Source: Woeseiaceae bacterium (GTDB taxonomy: Bacteria; Pseudomonadota; Gammaproteobacteria; Steroidobacterales; Woeseiaceae). Taken from it: a stretch of DNA of 64,000 nt. The stretch spans positions 310,001-374,000 of the forward strand of contig JANQGQ010000044.1 in the NCBI GenBank assembly GCA_028277185.1. The letters are read 5' to 3'. The notes under the pieces were generated by a model. That model was not told the DNA's origin, did no database searches, and saw only the letters and a program-made list of their open reading frames with translations. Both the position numbers and the translations under genes were made by a program. This document shows positions 7,662 through 16,889 of the stretch, piece after piece (positions within the stretch are counted from its first letter, which is position 1; each line of letters starts with the position of its first letter).

Positions 7662-9722
7662 ATGACGTATCGTCTGGGGGTCGATGTCGGCGGAACCTTT
7701 ACGGATCTTCTGCTGGTCGACGAAAGCAACGGCGAAACTTTCATGGCGAAAGTGCCGTCGACGCCCGAGGATTCCTCGATCGGCGTGTTGAACGGCATCG
7801 AGCGTATCTGCAGCGAGTCCAGCATCGATCCGAAGCAGGTCGCCAAGGTCATGCACGGGACGACCGTGGCGACCAACGCGGTGCTGACACGCAAGGGCGC
7901 GAAAGTCGGCCTCGTCACGACAAAAGGCTACCGTCAGGTGCTGCAGGTCGCTCGCTCGTTCTGCCCGGGCGGACTCGGCGGCTGGGTCAGCTACGTCAAG
8001 GCGCCGCTGATGGCGCCGCTCGAGCTGACGATCGAAGTGGACGAACGCCTCGACGCGGCCGGCAACGTCGTCAAGCCGCTCGACGGGGCGACGCTTACGA
8101 CCGATCTCGAAAAGCTCAAGTCGACCGGTGAGGTCGAGGCGCTGACGATTTGCCTTCTCAACAGCTACGTCAACGGCAAACACGAGGTAGAAGCGGCAGA
8201 AATCGCCCGTTCCGTATTCGGCGACATACCGATCTCCATCTCGAGCGAAGTCGTGCCCGAGATGCAGGAGTACGAGCGCACCGAGACGACGGTCGTGAAC
8301 TCCTACGTGCGGCCGCAGGTGTCCAAATACGTCGCCAACCTGCAAGGTTCGCTCGAGGATCGGCTTGGCGACGACGTCGCGCTCGCGATACTGCGCTCGG
8401 ACGGCGGACTCGCGTCGGCGCGCGCGGCCGGGGAGTCACCGGTCAACCTGCTGCTGTCCGGTCCCGCCGGCGGCGTAGCGGGGGCCATTTACTTCTGCCA
8501 GCGCGGCGGCTTCGACGACATCCTGACCTTCGACATGGGCGGCACGTCGACCGACGTGGCGCTGATCCAGAACGGCCAGGCGCGGGTGCGCCGCGAAACG
8601 CGGGTCGGAGACACGACGGTGCGCGCGCCTTCGGTGGACGTGCGTACGATCGGCGCCGGCGGCGGCTCGATTGCGTTCGTGCCGGAACTGACGAAAGCGC
8701 TGCGCGTCGGACCGGATTCGGCGGGCGCTGAGCCCGGACCAGCGGCTTATATGAAGGGTGGCGAGGTACCAACGGTGTGCGACGCCAATGTCGTGCTCGG
8801 TTATTTGCCGTCGGACGTGAAACTCGGCGGCGCCATGACGATCAATCGCGATGCCGCAGTGAAGGCGGTGCAGACGGTTGCCGACGCGATGGGCATCGAG
8901 CTCATGGAAGCGGCCGAGGGCATCATCAAGATCGTCAACGAGTCGATGCTTGGCGCGCTACGGCTCGTATCGGTCGAGCAGGGCTACGATCCGCGTGATT
9001 TCGCTCTCGTTGGCTTCGGCGGCGCCGGGCCGCTGCACGCCAACGCGCTCGGCATTCTTTCGGGTGCGTGGCCGGTCATCGTGCCGCCGGGTCCCGGCGT
9101 CCTCTGTGCCTACGGGGACGCGACGACGCAGGTACAGGACGAGGCATCGCAGACCTACAAGACGCGGGTCGACGCGATCACCGCCGACGAGTTCATCGCG
9201 GCGCTCGAGGAGCTCAGGGCGCGGGCCGGCGAGTCCTTCGAGGCCGACGGCATCCCGGTCAGCGACCAGGAAGTGACTTACCAGGCGGATATCCGTTATG
9301 CCGGGCAGGCGTTCCAGCTATCGCTGAACGTCACGAAGGAAGAGCTGGAATCGAAAGGCCTGGCGGTTCTGACCGACGAGTTCGACCGCCAGCACGAACA
9401 GCTCTTCACCTTCGCGCACGGCAAGGATCACGAGATCGTCATGATCCGCGCCATCGTCAAGGCGAAGAGCAGCCTTACGGCCGAGCTCAAGGAAGTTCAC
9501 GAGGGCGAGACGGATCTCGACGCCGCCCGGATTCACGATACGAAGTTCTACTATGAGCAGGAATGGCACGAGGCGCCGATCCTCGATCGCGGTAAGCTCG
9601 GCGTCGGCGCCGTCGTGACCGGACCGGCAATCGTCCAGGAGATGGACTCGACGACCTTGGTGTTGCCGGGCCACAAGGCGACGGTCGACAAAGTCGGCAA
9701 CCTGCTCATCAACCCGGCCTGA
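7662..9722 (+). CDS. hyuA: Hydantoinase/oxoprolinase family protein, subunit A
   Basis: This 686-residue protein belongs to the ATP-dependent HyuA / acetone-carboxylase-beta family, which activates cyclic amides or ketones together with subunit B. It shows the N-terminal ATPase fold motif LGVDVGGTFTDLLLVD (5-20), a conserved HGTTVATNAVL (about 66-76), FDMGGTSTDVALI near residue 290 and GGAGPLHA near residue 455. An AGGAG site precedes the ATG. HyuB follows 16 bases after the stop. True hydantoins are only one option: the CoA-transferase partner could equally suggest a carboxylase-type reaction. Confidence 0.9.
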   Translation: MTYRLGVDVGGTFTDLLLVDESNGETFMAKVPSTPEDSSIGVLNGIERICSESSIDPKQVAKVMHGTTVATNAVLTRKGAKVGLVTTKGYRQVLQVARSFCPGGLGGWVSYVKAPLMAPLELTIEVDERLDAAGNVVKPLDGATLTTDLEKLKSTGEVEALTICLLNSYVNGKHEVEAAEIARSVFGDIPISISSEVVPEMQEYERTETTVVNSYVRPQVSKYVANLQGSLEDRLGDDVALAILRSDGGLASARAAGESPVNLLLSGPAGGVAGAIYFCQRGGFDDILTFDMGGTSTDVALIQNGQARVRRETRVGDTTVRAPSVDVRTIGAGGGSIAFVPELTKALRVGPDSAGAEPGPAAYMKGGEVPTVCDANVVLGYLPSDVKLGGAMTINRDAAVKAVQTVADAMGIELMEAAEGIIKIVNESMLGALRLVSVEQGYDPRDFALVGFGGAGPLHANALGILSGAWPVIVPPGPGVLCAYGDATTQVQDEASQTYKTRVDAITADEFIAALEELRARAGESFEADGIPVSDQEVTYQADIRYAGQAFQLSLNVTKEELESKGLAVLTDEFDRQHEQLFTFAHGKDHEIVMIRAIVKAKSSLTAELKEVHEGETDLDAARIHDTKFYYEQEWHEAPILDRGKLGVGAVVTGPAIVQEMDSTTLVLPGHKATVDKVGNLLINPA

Positions 9723-9738
9723 CCCGAGGAGTCTTTCC

Positions 9739-11592
9739 ATGCCAGCTACAATCATCGAAACGAACTCCACGCCGTTCAACAAGGTCGACATCGATCCGGT
9801 CACCGTCGACATCATCGAGAACGCGCTCAGAAACGTTCGGGTAGAAATGGATGCCGTCTTGTTCCGCACGGCCATGAGCCCCGGCATCCGCGAGCAGGGC
9901 GACTGTTTCCCGATGGTCGCGAACCGCGACGGCAAGATGGTCGTCGGCCAGTTCGGCTCGTTCATCTACGGCTTCATGGAGGCGTACGACGGCGAGATCG
10001 AGGAAGGCGACATCATCCTGACGAACGATCCCTACATGTGCAATGCCGCGGTCTCGCACCTTCCTGACTGGATCGTGCTCGTACCGATCTTCAAGGACGG
10101 TCGGCACATGGCCTGGTCGGCCATGTTCGGCCACATGTCGGACAACGGCGGCATGGTGCCGGGCTCGATCCCGATCAAGGCGGAAACGATCTATCAGGAA
10201 GGCATTCGCATCCCGCCGACGAAGCTCTACAAGAAGGGCGTACTCCAGGAGGACGTACTCGAGCTGATCCTGCACAACGTCCGCACGTCGGAATGGAACC
10301 GCTTCGATCTCAACGCGCTCGTCGCGGCCTGCCGCACGGCGGGCAAGCGCTGTGTCGAAATCGCCGAGCGCTTCGGCGACGACGTTTTCTACACGACGAT
10401 GGAGATCATGCTCGACCGCAACCTCGAGGCGATGCGGGCGATCATCAACATGATCGTTCCCGAGGAGCCGCAATACTTCGAAGACTACGTCTGCGACGAT
10501 GGCGTCGGCAAAGGACCCTACAAGATCGCGTGCAAGCTATGGCGCGAAGGCGACGTGGCGATATTCGACTTCACGGGTACGGACCCGCAGGCCCAAAGCT
10601 CGATCAACTTCTACCTCAACGAAGAGATGTTCAAGATGTTCTTCGGCTCGTTCACGATCAACCTGTTCGATCCGGGCATCCTGTTCAACGACGGCTTCTA
10701 CGAGCTCGTCGACGTCCGCATTCCGGACGGCAGTCTGCTGAAGCCGAAGTTCCCGGCGGCCCTGTCGGGCCGCACGCACGCGCTCGGCCGGATCTTCGAC
10801 GTCATGGGCGGCGTGCTCGGACAGGGTGCGCCCGACGCCATGAACGCCGCGGGCTTCTCCGACAGCCCGCACCTGTTCTATTCCGGCTACGACAAGAACG
10901 GGGAGTGGTTCCAGCTCTTCCAGATCGGTTTCGGCGGCATTCCGGGTCGGCCGGCGGGTGACGGTCCGGACGGTCATTCACTCTGGCCCGGCTTCACGAA
11001 CGTGCCCAACGAGTTCATCGAGGCCTACTTCCCGCTCAGGATCGTCAGGTATGAGCCGATCGCGGACTCCGGCGGCGCGGGCCTGCACCGCGGCGGCAAC
11101 GGCCTGTCGGTTGCCTACGAGTTCCTCGTCGAGGGCGAGATTGCAGTCCACGACGAGCGCTGGCTGACCTATCCGTGGGGCGTCCGCGGCGGCGAGCCCG
11201 GGATGCGCTCGACGAAGCGGCTGGTCCGCGCGGACGGCAGCGAGGAATGGCTGCCTGCGAAATGCGACGGCGTCAAGGTTCAGGAAGGCGACGTGCTGTA
11301 CTTCAACACCTGGGGCGGCGGCGGCTGGGGTGATCCGCTGGAGCGGGATCCCGAGCTGGTCCGGATCGACGTCATGCGCGGGCTCGTGAGCGCGAAGGGC
11401 GCCGCTCGCTACGGTGTCGTGATCGGCGACGACGGCAGCGTCGACACTGCGGCGACGGAGGCGCTCAGGAAGGAAATGGCTGCGAATCGCGGCGACGTGG
11501 GGCTGTTCAGCTTCGGTGGCACGATCGACGAGATCAAGGCGCGAGCGCTCGAAGAGACGCACCTGCCGGCGCCGGTGTCGCCGAACGCGTAA
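9739..11592 (+). CDS. hyuB: Hydantoinase/oxoprolinase family protein, subunit B
   Basis: The 617-residue partner of HyuA. It begins with the family text DPVTVDIIENALRNVRVEMDAVLFRTAMSP (residues about 17-46), and continues through ILTNDPYMCNAAVSHLPDW and the C-terminal block GGAGLHRGGNGLSVAYEF, ending in GGGGWGDPLERDPELV. GAGGAG precedes the ATG. HyuA and HyuB normally act as a complex, and their adjacency and matched spacing support that here. The GntR gene starts 11 bases after the stop, within the same transcript by appearance. Confidence 0.92.
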   Translation: MPATIIETNSTPFNKVDIDPVTVDIIENALRNVRVEMDAVLFRTAMSPGIREQGDCFPMVANRDGKMVVGQFGSFIYGFMEAYDGEIEEGDIILTNDPYMCNAAVSHLPDWIVLVPIFKDGRHMAWSAMFGHMSDNGGMVPGSIPIKAETIYQEGIRIPPTKLYKKGVLQEDVLELILHNVRTSEWNRFDLNALVAACRTAGKRCVEIAERFGDDVFYTTMEIMLDRNLEAMRAIINMIVPEEPQYFEDYVCDDGVGKGPYKIACKLWREGDVAIFDFTGTDPQAQSSINFYLNEEMFKMFFGSFTINLFDPGILFNDGFYELVDVRIPDGSLLKPKFPAALSGRTHALGRIFDVMGGVLGQGAPDAMNAAGFSDSPHLFYSGYDKNGEWFQLFQIGFGGIPGRPAGDGPDGHSLWPGFTNVPNEFIEAYFPLRIVRYEPIADSGGAGLHRGGNGLSVAYEFLVEGEIAVHDERWLTYPWGVRGGEPGMRSTKRLVRADGSEEWLPAKCDGVKVQEGDVLYFNTWGGGGWGDPLERDPELVRIDVMRGLVSAKGAARYGVVIGDDGSVDTAATEALRKEMAANRGDVGLFSFGGTIDEIKARALEETHLPAPVSPNA

Positions 11593-11603
11593 ACTTAAGC
11601 GTA

Positions 11604-12377
11604 ATGTCTGAGCTTCTGAAAACGCTCAAATCCGAATGGACGCTGGCACAGAGCGGCGCGATGTCGCGCGTGCCGCTCTATCACCAGCTCTACTCCGTTC
11701 TGAAGGCGGCCATTCTCGACGGGACCATTCCGTACGACGAGCAGATGCCGACGGAGCAGCAGCTTGCGGCGACCTTCGGCGTCTCGCGTATCACCGCGAA
11801 ACGCGCAATGGACGAGCTGGCGGCGGAACAGCTGATCGCTCGTTTCCGCGGCAAGGGCTCGCACGTCATCTATCAGTACAAACCGCAGCCGGTGCGTGCG
11901 CCGCTCGTCGGCATGCTCGAGAACCTGATCGAAATGGGCAAGCATTCGATCGTCCGCGTGATCTCCGTCGATAAGGTGCGCCCACCCGAGGACATCCGCG
12001 CGCTGTTGGATCTCGACGACGACGAGACCGTGTATCGCGTCATCCGCGTGCGCAGCAACGAGGAAGGCGAGCCATATGCGCACTACGTGAGCTATACGGC
12101 GGGCATCAAGCGCGGCTTCACGAAGCGCAAGCTCGAAAGCACGCCGCGGCTCGACGTGCTGCGCGACAACGGCATCGATCTGACCCGCGTCGAGCAGGTC
12201 TTATCGGCGGAGAATGCGTCGATACAGATTGCCGGGGAACTCAACGTCGAGCCCGGAGCGGCACTGCTGTCCATCCGGCGGAAGTCGAGCAACGCGGACG
12301 GCAAGGTCGTCGATGTCCTCGACGGTCTGTACGCGCCCAATCGTTACCAGTACTCGATGGTGCTGAGCGTAGACTGA
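11604..12377 (+). CDS. GntR family regulator, HutC subfamily (UTRA domain)
   Basis: Residues about 23-92 form a GntR winged helix (VPLYHQLYSVLKAAILDGTI, MPTEQQLAATFGVSRITAKR), and about 100-250 a UTRA effector domain with the paired VYRVIRVRSNEEGEPYAHY strand region. The 257-residue length is normal. It is the last gene of the CoA-transferase-hyuAB run and probably senses a metabolite of that pathway. The usual HutC-type operator (GT-N-TA-N-AC) is not obvious in front of the operon, so its target site stays unknown. Confidence 0.88.
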   Translation: MSELLKTLKSEWTLAQSGAMSRVPLYHQLYSVLKAAILDGTIPYDEQMPTEQQLAATFGVSRITAKRAMDELAAEQLIARFRGKGSHVIYQYKPQPVRAPLVGMLENLIEMGKHSIVRVISVDKVRPPEDIRALLDLDDDETVYRVIRVRSNEEGEPYAHYVSYTAGIKRGFTKRKLESTPRLDVLRDNGIDLTRVEQVLSAENASIQIAGELNVEPGAALLSIRRKSSNADGKVVDVLDGLYAPNRYQYSMVLSVD

Positions 12378-12416
12378 CGCGCCGAAGCCGGTACGCCACG
12401 CCGTCGTCGTTGCGGT

Positions 12417-13361
12417 ATGCGTATCATTGCAGGCATGAGCCCCGATGAACGCGCGAGCTGGCCGTGGCCGGCGCCGTACGATTTTGCGGAAACCACCCGG
12501 CTGTTGCGGACCGGCAGGGGCGACCCGGTGGTTCGCCGCGAGCCCGACGGTTTCTGGCGGACCGCGCGGACGGCGGAGGGTCCCGCGACGGTCCGCGTTC
12601 GGGCGCGCCCGAGAGACCGGATCGACGCCGAGGCTTGGGGACCCGGTGCGGTTCAGGCGCTCGCCGCCGTGCCGGGCTGGATCGGGCTGCACGAATCGCC
12701 CTGGCAGCTTCCGGCGCACCCGGTCACCGACCGCCTGCTGGATCGTTTTCCCGGCGTCCGCCTGACCGACGGCGGCGACGTCTTCGAGGCGCTGGTCAAC
12801 ATCGTTCTGCAGCAACTCGTGACCTGGAACGAAGCGGCCTACACGTGGCGGCGCCTGGTCGAGCACGTGAGCGCCCCGGCTCCGGGGCCGCAGGAACTGT
12901 TGCTGCCGCCGGCGCCGGAAGACGTTCGCCGCGCCGGCGTCAACGAGCTCGTCGCTTTGGGGATCGGGCACCGGCGCGTCAGGACTCTGTACGAGCTTGC
13001 GTTTTCGGCATCGCGTATCGAACGAATTCGCGAACTGCCAACTGCGGCGGCATTCAATCTGTTGTGCAAACTGCCGGGTATCGGACAGTGGACGGCGGCG
13101 ATGACGCTGGGTTTGCGTCTCGGCCGGCCGGAGCCGGTGGTGTTCGGCGACGTGCACCTGCCGCACACCGTGTGCTGGGCCCTTGCCGGCGAGCCTCGCG
13201 GCAATGACGCGCGTATGGCCGAGTTGCTCGAACCTTTCGGTGCGCAGGTATTTCGTGTTCTGCGCCTTCTGCTCGCCGCACGCATCGATGCACCGCGGCG
13301 GGCACCGAAGCGGGAGGTACGCTTCGGCCGTGAAGGTCGCGCGGGCGCCGCGCCGCGATGA
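12417..13361 (+). CDS. AlkA-like DNA-3-methyladenine glycosylase (HhH-GPD)
   Basis: The protein probably excises alkylated bases from DNA. Residues about 120-280 form the HhH-GPD fold, with the helix-hairpin-helix LPGIGQWTA at 219-227 and the catalytic Asp at 245 in PVVFGDVHLPH, where AlkA has its active-site Asp. Residues 1-100 would be the AlkA N-terminal domain. A second in-frame ATG at 12435 could be the true start. The stop overlaps the next ATG by 4 bases, coupling it to the SDR-DUF2867 gene. Confidence 0.8.
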   Translation: MRIIAGMSPDERASWPWPAPYDFAETTRLLRTGRGDPVVRREPDGFWRTARTAEGPATVRVRARPRDRIDAEAWGPGAVQALAAVPGWIGLHESPWQLPAHPVTDRLLDRFPGVRLTDGGDVFEALVNIVLQQLVTWNEAAYTWRRLVEHVSAPAPGPQELLLPPAPEDVRRAGVNELVALGIGHRRVRTLYELAFSASRIERIRELPTAAAFNLLCKLPGIGQWTAAMTLGLRLGRPEPVVFGDVHLPHTVCWALAGEPRGNDARMAELLEPFGAQVFRVLRLLLAARIDAPRRAPKREVRFGREGRAGAAPR

Positions 13362-14800
13362 GCGGTGACACCGCGGCTCGCGGCAAGCCCATCGAACTCG
13401 TGTTCGGCGCGAGCGGCTATATCGGCAGCAACCTCGTGCCCTTTCTCGTCGCGGGCGGCCGCCGCGTTCGCGCCAGCTCCCGTAATCCTGAGGTGCTCGA
13501 AGCCCGCGGCTGGACCGGCGTTGATATCGTTACTGCCGACGCGTTGGACCCGTCGAGCCTGGACGCGGCCCTGGCCGGTGTCGATACGGCCTATTACCTC
13601 GTCCATTCGATGGCGGCCGGCAAGGGTTTCCCGGAGCTCGACGCCGAGGCGGCGAGAAACTTCGCGGCGGCGGCCGGACGCCAGAACGTGCGGCGAATCG
13701 TCTACCTGGGCGGTCTGGTCCCGGAAGACGTAACGTCGACACACCTTCGCTCGAGACGGGAAAGCGGGGAGATCCTGCGCTCGGGCGAGGTGGACGTAAC
13801 GGAAATCCGCGCCGGCATGATCATCGGTCCCGGCTCGGCAGCCTGGGAAGTCATTCGCGATCTCGTCAACTACTTGCCGGTGATGGTGACGCCGCGCTGG
13901 GTCCAGTCGCGCTCGACGCCGATCGCGCTGTCAAACCTGCTGCGCTACGTCGCCGAAGTCGCGCGCTTCGACGAAACGGCTGGAGAAACCTACGACGTCG
14001 GCGGCCCGGACGTGCTCACGTACGCCGCGATCATGCGGCGCTATGGCAAGCTCGTCGGCAAATCCCCGTTGATCGTTCCCGTACCGGTGCTGACGCCGCG
14101 CCTGTCGTCGTACTGGCTCAGCCTCGTGACGAGCGTGCCGGCCAGCGTCGCGCGTGCGCTGATTGACGGTCTCGCGCACGACGTAATCGCGGACGACCCG
14201 CGGCTCGCCCGCCTGATACCGCAGCCACTCAAGGGTTTCGATGCGGCCGCCCGCGAGGCGCTAGAGGCCGATCGCCAGCACGCGGCGCCCGCGCGTTGGG
14301 TGGAAGGCTCTATCGCTTGCCGCAACTTCCGGCCGGAGTACAGCTTCAACGCGAAACGTTCGTACCATACGCGAGCGACGCCTGCCTCCGCTGCCGCGCT
14401 GTTTCGCGAAGTTTGCCGTTTCGGCAGTCGCGGCGACTTCTTCTATGCCAACGGACTGTGGTGGTTGCGGCGCCTCCTCGACTGGCTGATCGGCGGTCCG
14501 AGCTTTCGCCGTCGCCGGCGCCATCCCGAGGAGCTCCGGATCGGCGACGTCGTCGACTCCTGGCGCGTGATCGCGCTCGAGCCGGGGCGGAGTTTGACGC
14601 TGCTCATGGAGATGAAGGCGCCGGGGGCCGGGGTGCTCGAGTTCATGATCGACGACGAGGGTGATCGGCGGCGCATCAGCGCCAGTGCGTATTGGCATCC
14701 TGCCGGGGTTTGGGGGCTTTTGTATTGGTATGCGTTGTTGCCGTTTCATGCGGTTTTGTTTCGGGGGACTACCCGGCGGCTTGTTGAGCGGGCGCTCTGA
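13358..14800 (+). CDS. SDR-family NAD(P)-binding protein with C-terminal DUF2867
   Basis: Residues 13-290 are an atypical short-chain dehydrogenase domain (LVFGASGYIGSNLVPFL, the nucleotide-binding loop; DTAYYLVHSMAAG). Residues about 320-475 match the DUF2867 layout, with a closing aromatic membrane-like stretch (WGLLYWYALLPFHAVLF). Two-domain proteins of this type are widespread but have no settled function. The last 35 or so codons switch abruptly from C-ending to G- and T-rich codons (GGG, TTG, TTT, GTT), unlike the rest of the gene. The gene overlaps the glycosylase by 4 bases. Confidence 0.85.
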   Translation: MSGDTAARGKPIELVFGASGYIGSNLVPFLVAGGRRVRASSRNPEVLEARGWTGVDIVTADALDPSSLDAALAGVDTAYYLVHSMAAGKGFPELDAEAARNFAAAAGRQNVRRIVYLGGLVPEDVTSTHLRSRRESGEILRSGEVDVTEIRAGMIIGPGSAAWEVIRDLVNYLPVMVTPRWVQSRSTPIALSNLLRYVAEVARFDETAGETYDVGGPDVLTYAAIMRRYGKLVGKSPLIVPVPVLTPRLSSYWLSLVTSVPASVARALIDGLAHDVIADDPRLARLIPQPLKGFDAAAREALEADRQHAAPARWVEGSIACRNFRPEYSFNAKRSYHTRATPASAAALFREVCRFGSRGDFFYANGLWWLRRLLDWLIGGPSFRRRRRHPEELRIGDVVDSWRVIALEPGRSLTLLMEMKAPGAGVLEFMIDDEGDRRRISASAYWHPAGVWGLLYWYALLPFHAVLFRGTTRRLVERAL

Positions 14801-14831
14801 TTGGTGTTTGGGGTGCGTTGGGTTGTGGACC

Positions 14832-14857
14832 GGGTGGTTTGGGTGCCGCGGGCGGGG
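14832..14857 (+). other. Putative G-quadruplex
   Basis: Four G-runs (14832-14834, 14841-14843, 14850-14852, 14854-14857) with loops of 6, 6 and 1 bases meet the usual G3 with 1-7 base loop rule. A further GGGG and GGG lie just upstream. It is on the coding strand, about 100 bases before the permease start, inside a 160-base gap. Confidence 0.5.
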
Positions 14858-14860
14858 CTT

Positions 14861-14870
14861 AACCGCGGTT
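14861..14870. repeat. 10-bp palindrome
   Basis: AACCGCGGTT is a perfect palindrome directly after the G-rich stretch and before an AT-rich leader. It may be a regulator site or the base of a hairpin. Its role is not evident. Confidence 0.35.
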
Positions 14871-14911
14871 CTTCCCTATAGCCGAACTTGTCGCGACTGT
14901 GATAAAGTACT

Positions 14912-14934
14912 AAAGTTATAACAATAAGATAATT
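14912..14934 (+). promoter_or_regulatory. Possible degenerate copy of the shared dyad
   Basis: AAAGTTATA is identical to the left arm of the copy at 23615. AGATAATT differs by one base from the right arm AGATCATT, but the spacer is 6 instead of 5. It lies 27 bases before the permease TTG, so it could also simply be a promoter region. Confidence 0.3.
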
Positions 14935-14960
14935 AACTAAGCTGCGACGGGACGGGGGAC

Positions 14961-15656
14961 TTGTCAGAAGCCGACATACTGATCCTGACGGCGGCATCGA
15001 TCGCCTTTCTGCATGCGGTACTCGGGCCGGATCATTACCTCGTTTTCACGGCGATGGGTAAGGCGCGGGGCTGGTCGCTGTCGAAGACGCTGCGCGTTAC
15101 GCTGTATTGCGGTGTCGGCCACGTGCTCGGTTCCGTGTTGCTCGGCCTGGTGGGTATTCTGATCGGCGCGGAGTTGGCGAAGCTCGTCTCCATCGAGGGC
15201 GTTCGCGGCAATCTCGCGGGTTGGGCGCTGCTCGCGTTTGGTCTGATCTATCTCGTCTGGGGCGTGCGCCGTGCCGTCAGCGAGCGGACCCGCGTGCACA
15301 GCCATGGTGGTGTCGTCCATGCCCATGAGCATGCGGGGGAACATTCGCATGCGAGCCTCGAGCCGAGCCGTGCGTCGCTGACGCCGTGGGCTTTGTTTAT
15401 CGTCTTCGTCCTCGGTCCCTGCGAGGCGTTGATCCCGCTCTTCATGTACCCGGCGGCGCAGCACAACGGCGCGCTGGTCGTTACCGTTGCCTTCGTGTTC
15501 GGTGTCGTCACGCTGGCGACGATGCTGAGCGCCGTCGCGTTGACGACGCTTGGTGTCGACAAGCTCAGGCTGCCGTCGCCCGGGCGCTGGTCGCACGCCG
15601 TCGCCGGTGCTGCCGTCGTCGCTTGCGGCGGCGCGATTAGCTTTCTCGGATTCTAG
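14961..15656 (+). CDS. Nickel/cobalt or sulfite-type permease (UreH/TauE-like)
   Basis: The 231-residue membrane protein has about six transmembrane helices. It opens with FLHAVLGPDHYLVF, which resembles the His-Asp-His signature of the NiCoT/UreH group. A His-rich loop between helices (HSHGGVVHAHEHAGEHSHA, about residues 112-130) suggests metal binding, so transport of a divalent metal is the favoured reading. TauE/SafE-type annotation is the alternative. The start is TTG with GGGACGGGGGAC upstream. No urease or hydrogenase gene is visible nearby to explain the metal. Confidence 0.75.
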   Translation: MSEADILILTAASIAFLHAVLGPDHYLVFTAMGKARGWSLSKTLRVTLYCGVGHVLGSVLLGLVGILIGAELAKLVSIEGVRGNLAGWALLAFGLIYLVWGVRRAVSERTRVHSHGGVVHAHEHAGEHSHASLEPSRASLTPWALFIVFVLGPCEALIPLFMYPAAQHNGALVVTVAFVFGVVTLATMLSAVALTTLGVDKLRLPSPGRWSHAVAGAAVVACGGAISFLGF

Positions 15657-15682
15657 ATACTGGCAAACACCGGAGAGAAACC

Positions 15683-15949
15683 ATGCCTTTCCTCACCGAC
15701 GAGATCGAGCACGAGCTGACCGACGAGGTCAAAAAGTGGCTCGAGGAAGAGATCAAGGAACAGGACGAGCGCTACGCGAAAATCGTCGCGGAGATGAAAG
15801 CACTCGATCCCACCCGCGACCAGTGGTACGAGGAGTTCTTCGAGCGCCTCAAGAAATACGGCTTCAATCGGGACGGCGACCAGCGCGTGAAGATTCCCGA
15901 CGACGAGCTACCCGTCAAGCCCGACCGTGAACACAAAGTCGTCTACTAA
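15683..15949 (+). CDS. Small acidic hypothetical protein
   Basis: This is an 88-residue, strongly charged protein, helical over residues 5-45 (TDEVKKWLEEEIKEQDERYA), with no signal peptide or membrane segment. I do not recognise the family. A GGAGA site precedes the ATG. It sits 26 bases after the permease stop and 28 bases before the cupin gene, so it is probably co-transcribed with them. Confidence 0.65.
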   Translation: MPFLTDEIEHELTDEVKKWLEEEIKEQDERYAKIVAEMKALDPTRDQWYEEFFERLKKYGFNRDGDQRVKIPDDELPVKPDREHKVVY

Positions 15950-15977
15950 TGATTAGCCCCCGGGCTGGAGAGCGAAC

Positions 15978-16889
15978 ATGACACGTCCCCACATCGAACC
16001 GTTCTGCGACCGCGACGTCCACTTCAAGAACATGACGCTGCCCGGATTCGGCAGCGGCTTCCAGTACAAGATGCTGAGCCTGGATACCGACATCGGTTCC
16101 TGCACGATGAGTGTGCAGCTCTCCGGCGGTTACAGTCGGCCGCCCGGATTCAGCTACTCCGAGCTCGAGATGATCGTCGTCGAGGGCAGCATTACCGTCG
16201 GCGACAAAGAGTGCGTGCGTGGTCACTATTTCTTCGTGCCCGCGGGCTACGCCATGCCCGCGATCAGCACGGAGCAGGGTGCGCTCTTGCTGCTCATGTA
16301 CAACACCGGCGAGCCGAGTCTCGTCGAGAGCGACGAGCACCACCCGCTGTCGCGCACCGAGCTCTACCATGACGTCGATACCTACGCCGACATCGTCTGG
16401 GCGCCCGGCAACCTGGTCAGCCCGTCGGTCGCGTCCGGCTGCATGATCAAGCTCTTGAACTTCAATCCGCAGACTTTTGCTATGACGTTCCTGTACTGCA
16501 TGACGCCGCACTTTCATCAGGACAACATCTCCTACCACGACTGCGCCGAGGAGGGTTATCACCTGTGGGGCACGTCATGGATGATGCAGTTCGGCAATTT
16601 GCCTACCGGGGGCTACTTCTGGCGGCCGCCGTACATCAACCACGGCGCGTTCGCCAGCGAGAACGGCTGTATCGCGATCGGTCGTACCGACTCCAAGCTC
16701 TTCAATCACTTCCACTACAATCCGTGGAGCACGCCGGACGAAAACGAGGAGCGGTCGGCGGCGCGCCTCGCGAGACGCGACCCGATTCTCTACAAGTGGT
16801 GCGTCAACAAAGCCCACAATCATCCGCACGGTCCGGAGGACTTCGAGGACACGATGCAGCGCCGCGGCGGGCACAAGCACGATCACTAA
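15978..16889 (+). CDS. Cupin-domain protein (bicupin)
   Basis: The 303-residue protein has two cupin-like halves. The first (about 30-130) includes ELEMIVVEGSITVGD and RGHYFFVPAGYAMP. The second (about 160-270) includes TPHFHQDNISYHDCAEEGYHL, with His and Glu residues placed as metal ligands. The C-terminus is His-rich (GGHKHDH). Bicupins are often dioxygenases, decarboxylases or isomerases, so a catabolic role is possible but not shown. The end overlaps the convergent acyl-CoA ligase gene by 4 bases. Confidence 0.7.
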   Translation: MTRPHIEPFCDRDVHFKNMTLPGFGSGFQYKMLSLDTDIGSCTMSVQLSGGYSRPPGFSYSELEMIVVEGSITVGDKECVRGHYFFVPAGYAMPAISTEQGALLLLMYNTGEPSLVESDEHHPLSRTELYHDVDTYADIVWAPGNLVSPSVASGCMIKLLNFNPQTFAMTFLYCMTPHFHQDNISYHDCAEEGYHLWGTSWMMQFGNLPTGGYFWRPPYINHGAFASENGCIAIGRTDSKLFNHFHYNPWSTPDENEERSAARLARRDPILYKWCVNKAHNHPHGPEDFEDTMQRRGGHKHDH

